From the NCBI GenBank assembly GCA_029881015.1, contig JAOUNK010000018.1:1-19129 (forward strand): DNA of 19,129 nucleotides, given 5' to 3'. Made by a program: the position numbers and the translations under genes. The DNA is from Gammaproteobacteria bacterium (lineage in GTDB: Bacteria > Pseudomonadota > Gammaproteobacteria > Steroidobacterales > Woeseiaceae). Of the stretch, positions 1 through 8,722 are shown one piece after another; within the stretch, counting starts at the first letter, position 1, and every line of letters starts with the position of its first letter. Below the pieces are notes generated by a model. It was given only the letters and a program-made list of their open reading frames with translations. It did no database searches and had not been told where the DNA came from.

Positions 1-1
1 G

Positions 2-1072
<1,071 letters not shown>

Positions 1073-1079
1073 CGATGTT

Positions 1080-2234
1080 GTGTTAACGTTCCTGAACCTC
1101 GGTTTTCGAACCTTTTACACGCTGGCTGCAGTATTCGCCGTTGTCGCGATGGCCCTGTGGCTCGCGTCCTTCACGGGCATGGTGCAATTTGGCGGCCAGC
1201 TGCCGGGCGTTGTCTGGCACAGCCACGAGATGGTGTTCGGCTTCGGTGTGGCGGTCATCACGGGCTTCCTGTTCACGGCAGTTCGCAACTGGACCGGATT
1301 GCCGACGCCCACCGGCCCGGCACTCGGCTCGATTGCTCTGCTTTGGCTCGCGGCGCGCGTGCTGCTGGTTTCCGGCACCACCGGGTTCGAAGTGATTCTC
1401 GATGTCCTGTTCCTGCCTGTCGTCACTGTCGCGGTCGCGCTACCCGTGTTCCGGAGTGCGAACAAGCGCAACTACAAAGTCATCGCCATACTCGCTGTCA
1501 TGGCGATATTGCATTTCGTTTACCACCTGGCGCTCGGTGGCGAGTTGCCGGCTGCATTGTCGCGGTCGTCGCTGTTCGCGGTGATCGACGTCATCGCGAT
1601 TCTTTTCGCGCTTGTCGGCGGTCGAGTGATTCCGGCGTTTACGCGAAACGCCGTACCGGGGTCGGACCCGACACACAAGCTATGGGTGGAGGTCGCGGCG
1701 TTTGCCTCGCTCCTCATGCTCGCTGCCACGACGATGATCGAGGGGCAATTCGCCCTTAACCCCTGGCTGCCTGCGAGCCTGGCCTTGCTCGCCGCCGGCG
1801 TGCACGCGCTCCGTCTCGCGCTGTGGCAACCGGCTGCGACGCTCGACAAGCCCCTGCTCTGGATGATGCCGGTTGCGTATTCATGGCTGCCGCTTGCCTT
1901 GTTGTTGCGCGGTCTTGCCGCGCTTGGTATCGCGATGCCGGGCTCCTGGCTGCATGCCTTGGCTGCAGGGGCGCTGACGAGCCTGATGATGGCCATGATG
2001 ATGCGCAGCACGCTCGGGCACACCGGCCGCAACCTGGAAGCGAGCCGTGCCGATCTCGTCATCTTTCTCCTGCTGCAGCTTGCCGTCGTTCTCAGGGTTC
2101 CGGCCGGCGTCGCCGGCGATCACCGCACGCTGAGCATCCTGGCCGGCGTCGTCTGGATGGTCGCGTTTGCCGGGTTTCTGCTGCGCTATGGCCCGATGCT
2201 GGTTGGACCGCGCGTCGACGGCAAGCCGGGCTAG
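1080..2234 (+). CDS. nnrS: NnrS family membrane protein
   Basis: A 384-residue polytopic membrane protein with about twelve hydrophobic helices, the usual size for NnrS. The N-terminal pattern LGFRTFYTLAAVFA followed by VVWHSHEMVFGFG (His47, His49, Glu50) and TGFLFTAVRNWTG is the family hallmark; in characterised members conserved histidines are linked to haem and copper. NnrS proteins protect against nitric oxide and related nitrosative stress, though their exact chemistry is not settled. The start is a GTG 7 nt after the acr3 stop, with no convincing Shine-Dalgarno sequence, so translation probably depends on coupling to acr3. No ATG upstream in this frame offers an alternative. The stop shares a CTAG with the stop of the convergent hydrolase gene. 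Pairing with an arsenite exporter is not a standard arrangement. Confidence 0.9.
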   Translation: MLTFLNLGFRTFYTLAAVFAVVAMALWLASFTGMVQFGGQLPGVVWHSHEMVFGFGVAVITGFLFTAVRNWTGLPTPTGPALGSIALLWLAARVLLVSGTTGFEVILDVLFLPVVTVAVALPVFRSANKRNYKVIAILAVMAILHFVYHLALGGELPAALSRSSLFAVIDVIAILFALVGGRVIPAFTRNAVPGSDPTHKLWVEVAAFASLLMLAATTMIEGQFALNPWLPASLALLAAGVHALRLALWQPAATLDKPLLWMMPVAYSWLPLALLLRGLAALGIAMPGSWLHALAAGALTSLMMAMMMRSTLGHTGRNLEASRADLVIFLLLQLAVVLRVPAGVAGDHRTLSILAGVVWMVAFAGFLLRYGPMLVGPRVDGKPG

Positions 2235-3418
2235 TTGATCGACGGGATGATCGAGTTGCGCATCATCGTGTAGAGGTTCTCTACGCCGGCACCATTGGCA
2301 TAGTTGTGGCCTGTGAATGCGACAACCAGGTCAAGATCCGGGACGCAATAGATGTACTGGCCGCCATAGCCGCTGGTCACGTAGGCCTCAAGTACCTGCG
2401 TGCCGTAAACGAAGTCGGCGAGCCACCACTGCAGGCCGTAGCCCCGGGTGCTGGTGCCCCAGGACGTCAGGTCGACATGCCGGGTGACCGAGTCGGCGAT
2501 CCACTCGGGGCTGATCAACGCCTGTCCCTGCCAGACACCATCGTCGATGAATAACTGGCCGAACTTGAGCATGTCACGCGTCAGCAGGAAAAGGCCGCTG
2601 CCACCGTTGGGCAAGCCCGTGGGTGTCATTCCCCAGGCGGCCGTCGTGATATCCATCGGGTAGAACAGGTGCTGGTTGGCGAAGTCCGCCATCGGTATTC
2701 CGGTCGCGTTTTCCAGGGCCTGACCGATGGCGATCGTGGCCGCCGTGTTGTAGGCAAACGCCGTACCCGGATCCGAAGTGACCGGCAGGTCCAGGAGGGC
2801 CTTGGACCAGTCGCGGTTGTTGTTTTCGAGAAAGACCAGGTCATTGTTGGGATCGGTGTAAGGCAGAGACCACTCGTCCCACTCGATGCCGAGGCGCATG
2901 GTCAGCGCATCTTCAAGCGTCATCTGGTCCTTCCGCGGGTCCCAGTTCTGGTAGGTGGCGTAGTTGAACAGGCTGTAGAAGCCAACCTGTGTCGACGGGA
3001 TATGGCCCTGGTCGATCGCGATGCCGATCAACGCCGAGGTAAAACTCTTGCTGGTCGAGTGCAGCACATGACGGTTCGGGTCGTGATTGTTGATCCAGTC
3101 GTCGAACTCGCCGGTTGTCGTCCTGATCTGCTCGACGAGTACCAGCCGGTTGTTGCGCGCGATCGCAATCGAGTCGATGCCGGGATACGTGCCGTCGTGG
3201 ACGTGTTCCATCATCCTGGTGATACGCGCCTCGTCCATGCCCTCGGCGGCGAGCGTCGAGACTTCCCAGCCGTCACCGTTGACGAGCGGGGCGGTGTAGG
3301 TCCACAGCTGCGGCGGGGCCGGTACGACGCTGCCGTCACCGCCACCCCCGCCGCCGCAGCCTGCAATGGCGAGGTACAGGGCGGCCGTGACGGCCAGCCT
3401 GATCGTGGTTTTTCGCAT
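2231..3418 (-). CDS. Serine hydrolase lipoprotein, class C beta-lactamase fold (PF00144)
   Basis: A 395-residue predicted lipoprotein. It starts with a basic n-region and a hydrophobic stretch ending in the lipobox LAIAGC (Cys21), followed by a run of glycines that acts as a flexible linker. The active-site serine lies in Ser121-Thr-Ser-Lys124, the SxxK motif. Tyr223-Asn224 in the FAYNT stretch fits the second motif (YxN-like). The third motif position is GYGGQ (350-354) rather than KTG, as is common in esterases, D-aminopeptidases and 6-aminohexanoate-dimer hydrolase relatives. That points to ester, amide or D-peptide hydrolysis rather than true beta-lactam resistance; the substrate cannot be read from the sequence. 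A good ribosome site (AAGGA, about 7 nt before the ATG) supports the start. The gene diverges from the sensor kinase gene across 83 bp, so joint control is possible but not shown. Confidence 0.88.
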   Translation of the reverse strand: MRKTTIRLAVTAALYLAIAGCGGGGGGDGSVVPAPPQLWTYTAPLVNGDGWEVSTLAAEGMDEARITRMMEHVHDGTYPGIDSIAIARNNRLVLVEQIRTTTGEFDDWINNHDPNRHVLHSTSKSFTSALIGIAIDQGHIPSTQVGFYSLFNYATYQNWDPRKDQMTLEDALTMRLGIEWDEWSLPYTDPNNDLVFLENNNRDWSKALLDLPVTSDPGTAFAYNTAATIAIGQALENATGIPMADFANQHLFYPMDITTAAWGMTPTGLPNGGSGLFLLTRDMLKFGQLFIDDGVWQGQALISPEWIADSVTRHVDLTSWGTSTRGYGLQWWLADFVYGTQVLEAYVTSGYGGQYIYCVPDLDLVVAFTGHNYANGAGVENLYTMMRNSIIPSIN

Positions 3419-3489
3419 AAAACGTCCTTCCTGGCGGCGAAGCGTGCCTGAGGTGCGTTGAACCGTGCAAACCCGAGGATAGTGCGTTC

Positions 3490-3495
3490 TATAAT
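3490..3495 (+). promoter_or_regulatory. -10 box for the sensor kinase gene (possibly leaderless mRNA)
   Basis: There is an exact TATAAT six bases before the GTG start at 3502. A transcription start 6-7 nt downstream of this box would fall on or next to the G of the GTG. No good -35 element is present: TGCAAA at 3466-3471 gives an 18-bp spacer but matches poorly, so an activator may be needed. The only Shine-Dalgarno-like sequence, GAGGAT at 3475-3480, is about 21 nt from the start and would lie upstream of the transcript. Confidence 0.5.
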
Positions 3496-3501
3496 CGGAC
3501 C

Positions 3502-4569
3502 GTGCAAATCGACGAAGCGTTCCGCAATCGGGGCCGACTTTTCTGGATCCTGAACATTTCGGGCTGGACCGGCTACGCGCTGGCAGCCTGGCTGGGCGCG
3601 CTCGCCCATGAAAAGCCCGAGGCTTATTTCTTCGTCATCCTGGCGGCCGCCGTCAGCGGGCTCATCGGCACGCTGCCATTGCGACTCCTCTACCGCAAGC
3701 TGTGGTCGCGTTCGGTGGTCGTTCTCGGTTCGGCCACGCTGGTCGCATGCTACGTGATCGCGTTCGGCTGGCAATGGCTGCGCAACGTGCTGTACTACGA
3801 CTGGGTAAAGAACAACTGGCAGCCCGAGCACCTGATGGACTATGTCGGCGGTGTCCTCGGTTCGTTCTACATCATGCTGTGCTGGAGTGGCCTGTATTTC
3901 GGCATCAAGTACTACCAGCAGCTCCAGGAGCAGACCGAGCAGACGCTGAAAGCGGTGGCCGCGGCGCACCAGGCGCAGCTCAAGATGCTGCGCTACCAGC
4001 TCAACCCCCATTTCCTGTTCAACACGCTGAACGCGATCTCGACACTGATTCTCGACGGCGCCAACAAGACGGCCAACCAGGCGGTGAGCCGACTCAGCGA
4101 CTTTCTTCGCTACACGCTCGACAGCGACCCGATGAAGCGCGTAACGCTGGGTTCGGAGCTCGACGCCCTCGATCTGTACCTCGAGATCGAGAAGGTCCGC
4201 TTCGGCGATCGCCTGATCATCGTGAAGGATGTCGACGAGAAGGCGGCGCGGGCGCTCGTCCCGAGCCTGATCTTGCAGCCCCTTATCGAGAACGCGATCA
4301 AGTACGCGATCACACCCAGCGAGGAAGGCGGCACCCTGCGTATCTCGGCACGTGTTCAACGAGGCACGCTCGCCCTGCAGGTCGCCGATACCGGGCCCGG
4401 AATTGGCGCCGCGCACAATGGCCAGACGTCCAGCGGTGTCGGGCTCAGGAACACGCGTGAGCGATTGCAGCAACTGTACGGCGACGAACAGGCATTTACG
4501 CTGGCGCCGAACGAACCGCGGGGACTGGTCGTGACGATCAATCTTCCCTTCGAGGATGAAGATGCTTAG
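3502..4569 (+). CDS. LytS/AlgZ-type sensor histidine kinase (His_kinase PF06580 + HATPase_c)
   Basis: A 355-residue membrane sensor kinase. About four hydrophobic segments occupy residues 13-135 and have no large extracellular domain, so the signal is probably sensed within or near the membrane. A short coiled coil (about 138-160) leads to the phospho-acceptor motif QLNPHFLFNTLN with His170. The N box is LIENAIKYAI (261-270), the G1 box DTGPGIG (296-302) and the G2 box GVGLRNTRERL (312-322); the segment YLEIEKVRFGDRL is typical of this family. The length matches AlgZ/FimS-like kinases. The GTG at 3502 is the first usable start codon after an upstream stop at 3418-3420, and it lacks a ribosome site. 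The partner regulator overlaps the 3' end, so the two are made together. The kinase family is certain; the signal is unknown. Confidence 0.93.
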   Translation: MQIDEAFRNRGRLFWILNISGWTGYALAAWLGALAHEKPEAYFFVILAAAVSGLIGTLPLRLLYRKLWSRSVVVLGSATLVACYVIAFGWQWLRNVLYYDWVKNNWQPEHLMDYVGGVLGSFYIMLCWSGLYFGIKYYQQLQEQTEQTLKAVAAAHQAQLKMLRYQLNPHFLFNTLNAISTLILDGANKTANQAVSRLSDFLRYTLDSDPMKRVTLGSELDALDLYLEIEKVRFGDRLIIVKDVDEKAARALVPSLILQPLIENAIKYAITPSEEGGTLRISARVQRGTLALQVADTGPGIGAAHNGQTSSGVGLRNTRERLQQLYGDEQAFTLAPNEPRGLVVTINLPFEDEDA

Positions 4570-5368
4570 GGTGCTCATCGTCGACGACGAAGAACTGGCG
4601 CGGCGCGGTCTCGAGACTCGGCTCGAGAAATACGCCGACATAGAGATATGCGGCCTGGCACGTAACGGGCGCGAAGCCTTGCTGGCGGTGCGCGAGCAGG
4701 CTCCCGACCTCCTGTTCCTGGACGTACAAATGCCCGGCATGGACGGTTTCGACGTGCTGCGTTGCCTGGCGGGCCGCAACATGCCCGAAGTGATATTCGT
4801 TACGGCGTATGACGAATTCGCGCTCAAGGCGTTCGATGCCAATGCACTCGATTACCTGCTGAAACCGATCAACGATGAGCGGCTGCGGCGGGCGGTAGAA
4901 AGAGCGCGCAGGCATGCCGATGAAATGCACGCCGAAGAGCACCGCAACAAGTTGCTCAAGTTTGTCTGCGAACTCACCGGCCGCGAGCTTACGCTCGATT
5001 CGGCGCTGGAGGCCGCGTCGGGCGAGCATCGCGCCTACCCGCGGCGCATCGCGATTCGAGATGGCGCGGAGACGCAGTGCGTCGACGTAAAGGCGATCGA
5101 CTGGATCGATGCGGCAGGCGACTATATGTGCGTCCACGCGGCGGGCGACACCTTCGTACTTCGCGGGACCATGAAACATCTCGAGGGCGTACTCGACCCC
5201 GAGACGTTTGTACGCGTGCATCGCTCGGCGATCGTCAACCGGCACCGCGTGACGGCGATGCGGCCACATCGCAATGGCGAATATTTCCTGCAACTGGGCG
5301 ATGCAACCGAGCTGAAACTGAGTCGCAAGTACAAAGGCAATCTCGAACGACTGGCCGATCACATCTGA
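4562..5368 (+). CDS. LytTR-family response regulator (LytR/AlgR type)
   Basis: Cytoplasmic response regulator of 268 residues. The receiver domain (about 1-120) has the acidic pocket VDDEE, phospho-acceptor Asp54 in FLDVQMPGMDG, Thr81 in VTAYDE and Lys101 in LLKP. A linker of about 40 residues leads to a LytTR DNA-binding domain (about 160-265) with the family stretches VHRSAIVN and LSRKYKGN. I chose the ATG at 4562 because GAGGA lies five bases before it; an ATG at 4556 directly abuts that sequence and would add two residues. The gene overlaps the kinase stop by 8 nt, so translation is probably coupled. LytTR proteins bind pairs of direct repeats about two helical turns apart, and such a repeat lies just downstream, ahead of the DUF5916 gene. 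Confidence 0.94.
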   Translation: MLRVLIVDDEELARRGLETRLEKYADIEICGLARNGREALLAVREQAPDLLFLDVQMPGMDGFDVLRCLAGRNMPEVIFVTAYDEFALKAFDANALDYLLKPINDERLRRAVERARRHADEMHAEEHRNKLLKFVCELTGRELTLDSALEAASGEHRAYPRRIAIRDGAETQCVDVKAIDWIDAAGDYMCVHAAGDTFVLRGTMKHLEGVLDPETFVRVHRSAIVNRHRVTAMRPHRNGEYFLQLGDATELKLSRKYKGNLERLADHI

Positions 5369-5378
5369 CCTGCACACT

Positions 5379-5407
5379 TCGTCGCAGGATAAAAACCACT
5401 CGTCGCA
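5379..5407 (+). promoter_or_regulatory. Direct repeat TCGTCGCA with 21-bp pitch (candidate LytTR site)
   Basis: TCGTCGCA occurs at 5379-5386 and again at 5400-5407, exactly 21 bp apart. Flanking bases add a shared AC on the left. LytTR regulators such as AlgR and AgrA bind paired repeats of about 9 bp centred roughly 21-22 bp apart, so the spacing is right. The sequence does not closely match a published consensus. It sits in the 107-bp gap between the LytTR regulator gene and the DUF5916 gene. Assignment is inferred from geometry and position. Confidence 0.4.
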
Positions 5408-5475
5408 AGTGGCGCAACGATTCCGATTCCCCGCTCCTCCAAAGAGCACTATGTCACCGCTTGTGGGGAATCGAG

Positions 5476-7629
5476 ATGACACTGACTGTCCGAGTTCTGT
5501 TTGCAGCGTCGCTGCTGCTGTTCGCTGCGGAAGCAGCCGCGACCTACACCGTCAACGGCGAGCGCAAATCGTTCGAGATCCATCGCACCGAGTCGCCGCC
5601 GGTCATCGATGGGAAACTGGACGACGCTGCCTGGCGCGACGCGGCGTCGGTTGACGATTTTCACCAGACGGCACCGAGCGATGGTGCGCCGCCGACCGAA
5701 CAGACCATCGTGCGCGTGACCTACGACGACGAGTACCTCTACATCGCGGCAAATATGCGAGACAGCGATCCGCGGGCCATCCGGGCAATGCAAATGATCC
5801 AGGGCAAGTCGTTCTTCTCCGACGATCGCTTCTGGGTCACGCTGGACAGTTTCAACAACAAGCGTAACGACTACTTCTTCCAGGTAAATGCGAATGGTGT
5901 GCGTCGCGACGCCCTGCGCGAGAACAACTCGAGCTTCATCGACGAATGGGCGACGATCTGGCTGGCAGAGTCGGCGCTGCATGAGGACGGCTGGGCAACC
6001 GAGATCGCGATCCCGTTCAAGTCGATCTCCTTTGCGCCCGAGTTGGATACCTGGGGCATCAATTTCGGACGCAGTGTCGTGCGCAAGCAGGAATACAGCA
6101 TGTGGTCGTCGCACGAACGCCAGGACTGGCCGGCGTACAGCGGCGAGGTCACCGGCATAGGCGAAATCGAGCAGGGGCTCGGCCTGGACGTAGTGCCCTC
6201 CGTTAACCTGAACCAGGATCGCGACCTCGTGCTGGACGACGGAAACGACGGCTTCGAGCCGTCCCTCGACGTTCGCTACCGCATCACCCCGTCATTGAGC
6301 GCAACGCTAACGCTGAACACCGATTTTTCCACGGCTGAGATTGACGATCAGCAGGTCGCCCTTGATCGGTTCTCGCTGTTTTTTCCGGAGAAGCGCGATT
6401 TCTTCCTCCAGGATGCCGGCATCTTCGAGTTCGGCAACATCAATACGAACGGCAGGCCATTCTTCTCGCGGCGCATCGGCTTGTCCGAGGATGGCCGTCC
6501 CGTCGGGATCGACGGTGGCATCAAGCTGACGGGACGCGTCGGTGACTTCAGCGTTGGCGCACTGGCGATTCGCCAGGAAGCCGTCGGGGATGTCGCCGCC
6601 AAGGACCTCTTCGTCGCGCGTGGCTCGTACAACGTGTTCGACGAATCGGCGGTGGGATTCGTCATGACGCACGGTGACCCGACCTCGAATGCAGCAAACT
6701 CGGTCATCGGCCTCGACTTCCTGTATCGCAATAGCGATGGCCCGTTCGGCGAAATCCTGACGGGCAATTTCTGGGCCCAGCAAAGCGACACCGCGGACCT
6801 CGAGGGCGAAGGCCAGGCGTTCGGCGTCAACCTCGAGATTCCCAGCGACAAACTGCTGGCCTACGTGGAGTTGCAGCAGATCGATGACAATTTCCGGCCC
6901 GCGCTCGGTTTCGTGAACCGTGCGGGCATTCGCCAGTACGGCACGGGTATGCGCTACCGAACGCGGCCGGAAACCGGCGTCTGGCGCGCGATCAACCATC
7001 GCTTCGACTATTCACTGGTCACGGACATGAACGACCGGAGATTGTCGCAACGCGTGGATATCGAGCCGCTTGGCCTGTACTCGAACCGCGATGACTACAT
7101 GTACCTGCGCTGGACGCAGCGACGAGAACGGGTGCGAGAAGCGTTCGACCTGTTCGAGCGGCTCAACGTGCCCGCCGGTGATTACGAGTTTGACCGCTAC
7201 CGTGCGGAACTCACAACGGGGCAGCAGCGTCCCGTGCGCCTGGTCCTGGCCGTCGAGGATGGTGGTTTCTTCGGCGGTGACCGACTGGAAAAGCACATCG
7301 AGGTGGAATGGCGGCAGTCGGCCTACCTGTCGCTCGGTGTCGGCTTTACGGAGAACGTGGTTGACCTGCCAAGCGGCAGCTTCACGTCCCACCTCGCAAG
7401 CCTGCGCTCCGACATCGCGTTCAATTCGCGGTGGTCCTGGAGCAGCCTTCTGCAATACGACAACACCTCGGAGATTGCCGGTATCAACAGCCGGCTGCGC
7501 TACCTGCCGGAAGCCGGCCGGGAAGTCATGCTGGTCCTGAATCACGGCCTGAGCATCGATCCCGAGAATCGCATGTCGAGTACGCGGAATGATCTGAACC
7601 TGAAGTTGTCCTACACGTTCCGCTATTGA
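5476..7629 (+). CDS. DUF5916 protein: CBM9-like domain plus predicted outer-membrane beta-barrel
   Basis: A 717-residue predicted envelope protein. It has a Sec signal peptide (about residues 1-22, hydrophobic core FAASLLLFAAEAAA). Residues about 35-215 form a CBM9-like beta-sandwich, seen in IDGKLDDAAW (44-53), VTYDDEYLYIAANMRD, FWVTLDSFNNKRNDYFFQVNANG and WATEIAIPFKSISF. The remaining ~500 residues alternate hydrophobic and polar residues, contain the DUF5916 stretch FFPEKRDFFLQDAGIFEF, and end in KLSYTFRY. The terminal aromatic residue fits an outer-membrane barrel signal. The ATG at 5476 has GGGGA six bases upstream; the frame is open far upstream, but only from here does the protein begin with a signal peptide. 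DUF5916 proteins are often near TonB receptors and peptidases, but their role is unknown. The position after a LytTR pair suggests that the pair controls it. The stop overlaps the end of the convergent lacI-type gene. Confidence 0.88.
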   Translation: MTLTVRVLFAASLLLFAAEAAATYTVNGERKSFEIHRTESPPVIDGKLDDAAWRDAASVDDFHQTAPSDGAPPTEQTIVRVTYDDEYLYIAANMRDSDPRAIRAMQMIQGKSFFSDDRFWVTLDSFNNKRNDYFFQVNANGVRRDALRENNSSFIDEWATIWLAESALHEDGWATEIAIPFKSISFAPELDTWGINFGRSVVRKQEYSMWSSHERQDWPAYSGEVTGIGEIEQGLGLDVVPSVNLNQDRDLVLDDGNDGFEPSLDVRYRITPSLSATLTLNTDFSTAEIDDQQVALDRFSLFFPEKRDFFLQDAGIFEFGNINTNGRPFFSRRIGLSEDGRPVGIDGGIKLTGRVGDFSVGALAIRQEAVGDVAAKDLFVARGSYNVFDESAVGFVMTHGDPTSNAANSVIGLDFLYRNSDGPFGEILTGNFWAQQSDTADLEGEGQAFGVNLEIPSDKLLAYVELQQIDDNFRPALGFVNRAGIRQYGTGMRYRTRPETGVWRAINHRFDYSLVTDMNDRRLSQRVDIEPLGLYSNRDDYMYLRWTQRRERVREAFDLFERLNVPAGDYEFDRYRAELTTGQQRPVRLVLAVEDGGFFGGDRLEKHIEVEWRQSAYLSLGVGFTENVVDLPSGSFTSHLASLRSDIAFNSRWSWSSLLQYDNTSEIAGINSRLRYLPEAGREVMLVLNHGLSIDPENRMSSTRNDLNLKLSYTFRY

Positions 7630-8645
7630 GGCGGAGCAGCCACGGAGTCGCGGATGACGAGCCGGTGCGGCACGATGTCGGCTGGTTGCCCGGAATCGGG
7701 TTCCCCGGCAATGATCTTGCAGAGACGTGCGAATATGCGGGACCCGATGTCTTCGGCCGGCTGGCTGACCGTGGTCAGCGGCGGGTCTGCAACAGCCGCA
7801 AACTGGATATCGTCGAAGCCCATGACGGACAGATCCTCGGGAGCCCGAATCCCGAGCAGCCGGCATTCGTGCAGGCAGCCCAGCGCCATGTCGTCGTTGC
7901 CGCAGAAGATCGCCGTTGGCCGGTGGTTGCCAGTCAGCAGGGCCCTGGCGGCCGCGCGGCCGCCAGCCAGTGTGCGGTAGCCCTCGACGAGCCACTCGTC
8001 CGGCAGTTGGAGACCGGCGTTTTCGAGCGCCGCACGAAAACCGTTTACGCGGGAGATGGTAAGTGGCGACTCCTCGAGCCCGTAGATCATCGCGATATTC
8101 CTGTGGCCATGCGAGATCAGCAACTCGGTCGCGTCGGACGCTGCGCCGAAATTATCGATGTGCACGCGCGGTGTCGCGGCCAGCTCAGGCGGCGTTTCGC
8201 AGGCGATCACCACAGGCAGCTTGGGACGGTTCTCGTCTGTGAGCACCTTGACACCCTCGGACGGGATGCTGGCGATGACGATCATGCCGTCCGCCTGCCG
8301 GGAACCGAGCAAGGTGTCGAACTCGTCGCTCGACATTGCCTGTAGCGGCTTCTCTTCAACGTAGACGGCGTAGCCGTTCTGTTGTGCCGCTGCCTGGATG
8401 CCGCGCATCACGCCGGCCGCGAAGGGGTCGCCGATCGACGGCATGACAACGGTGACGATATTGGTATGCCCCCGGCGAAAGCTCTGTGCGAGTGAATTGG
8501 GCTGGTACCCGGTTTCACGAATCGCGTCCTCCACGCGGAGTCGCGTGCTCTCCGAAACCTTGTCAGGAAAATTCAACGTCCGGGAAACCGTGGCTATCGA
8601 TACGCCCGCGAGTTGCGCTACTTTTTTGATCGAACTCTTGGCCAT
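7623..8645 (-). CDS. LacI-family transcriptional regulator
   Basis: A 340-residue cytoplasmic repressor or activator. The N-terminal helix-turn-helix is IKKVAQLAGVSIATVSRTLN (6-25), with the hinge helix around YQPNSLAQSFRRG (47-59). A two-lobed periplasmic-binding-protein-like sensor domain follows, with typical stretches DGMIVIAS, AIFCGNDDMALG and DLSVMGFDD. LacI members usually sense sugars, nucleosides or related metabolites; the effector cannot be read here. The ATG has AGAGGG only two to three bases upstream, an unusually short gap. It is the last gene of the minus-strand run, 76 nt after dgcA, and could be read through from that operon or have its own promoter. No sugar gene lies nearby. 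I found no clear palindromic operator close to it. It overlaps the DUF5916 gene end by 7 nt. Confidence 0.95.
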   Translation of the reverse strand: MAKSSIKKVAQLAGVSIATVSRTLNFPDKVSESTRLRVEDAIRETGYQPNSLAQSFRRGHTNIVTVVMPSIGDPFAAGVMRGIQAAAQQNGYAVYVEEKPLQAMSSDEFDTLLGSRQADGMIVIASIPSEGVKVLTDENRPKLPVVIACETPPELAATPRVHIDNFGAASDATELLISHGHRNIAMIYGLEESPLTISRVNGFRAALENAGLQLPDEWLVEGYRTLAGGRAAARALLTGNHRPTAIFCGNDDMALGCLHECRLLGIRAPEDLSVMGFDDIQFAAVADPPLTTVSQPAEDIGSRIFARLCKIIAGEPDSGQPADIVPHRLVIRDSVAAPPQ

Positions 8646-8708
8646 TTCCCTCTAACGCCTGCCGGAACACGGGAGTGTGTGCAGAGAGCTTACACTACAC
8701 GGGATTTC

Positions 8709-8722
8709 GCGGTCGGGACCGC
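8709..8722 (-). other. Short hairpin at the dgcA stop codon
   Basis: GCGGT at 8709-8713 pairs with ACCGC at 8718-8722 around a CGGG loop and touches the last base of the dgcA stop codon. On the minus strand it is not followed by a run of T, so it is a poor intrinsic terminator. It might slow 3' decay or partly separate dgcA from the lacI-type gene. Confidence 0.25.

Noticed and set aside
2231..3418. Antibiotic-resistance class C beta-lactamase
   Set aside because: The third motif is GYGGQ rather than KTG and the protein is a glycine-linked lipoprotein; a general esterase or peptidase role is more likely.
3211..4842. Long minus-strand open frame (543 codons) across the hydrolase start and the sensor kinase
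   Set aside because: It is antisense to two well-supported genes, its translation is arginine-rich and low in recognisable motifs, and long antisense frames are expected in high-GC DNA with a G/C-biased third codon position.
5396..5412. CCACT/AGTGG hairpin before the DUF5916 gene as a terminator
   Set aside because: The stem is only 5 bp and no T-run follows; it overlaps the second direct repeat, which is a better explanation.
5077..5475. N-terminal extension of the DUF5916 frame back into the regulator gene
   Set aside because: The extra 133 codons overlap the LytTR domain and give an arginine-rich translation; the signal peptide begins at 5476 with a ribosome site.
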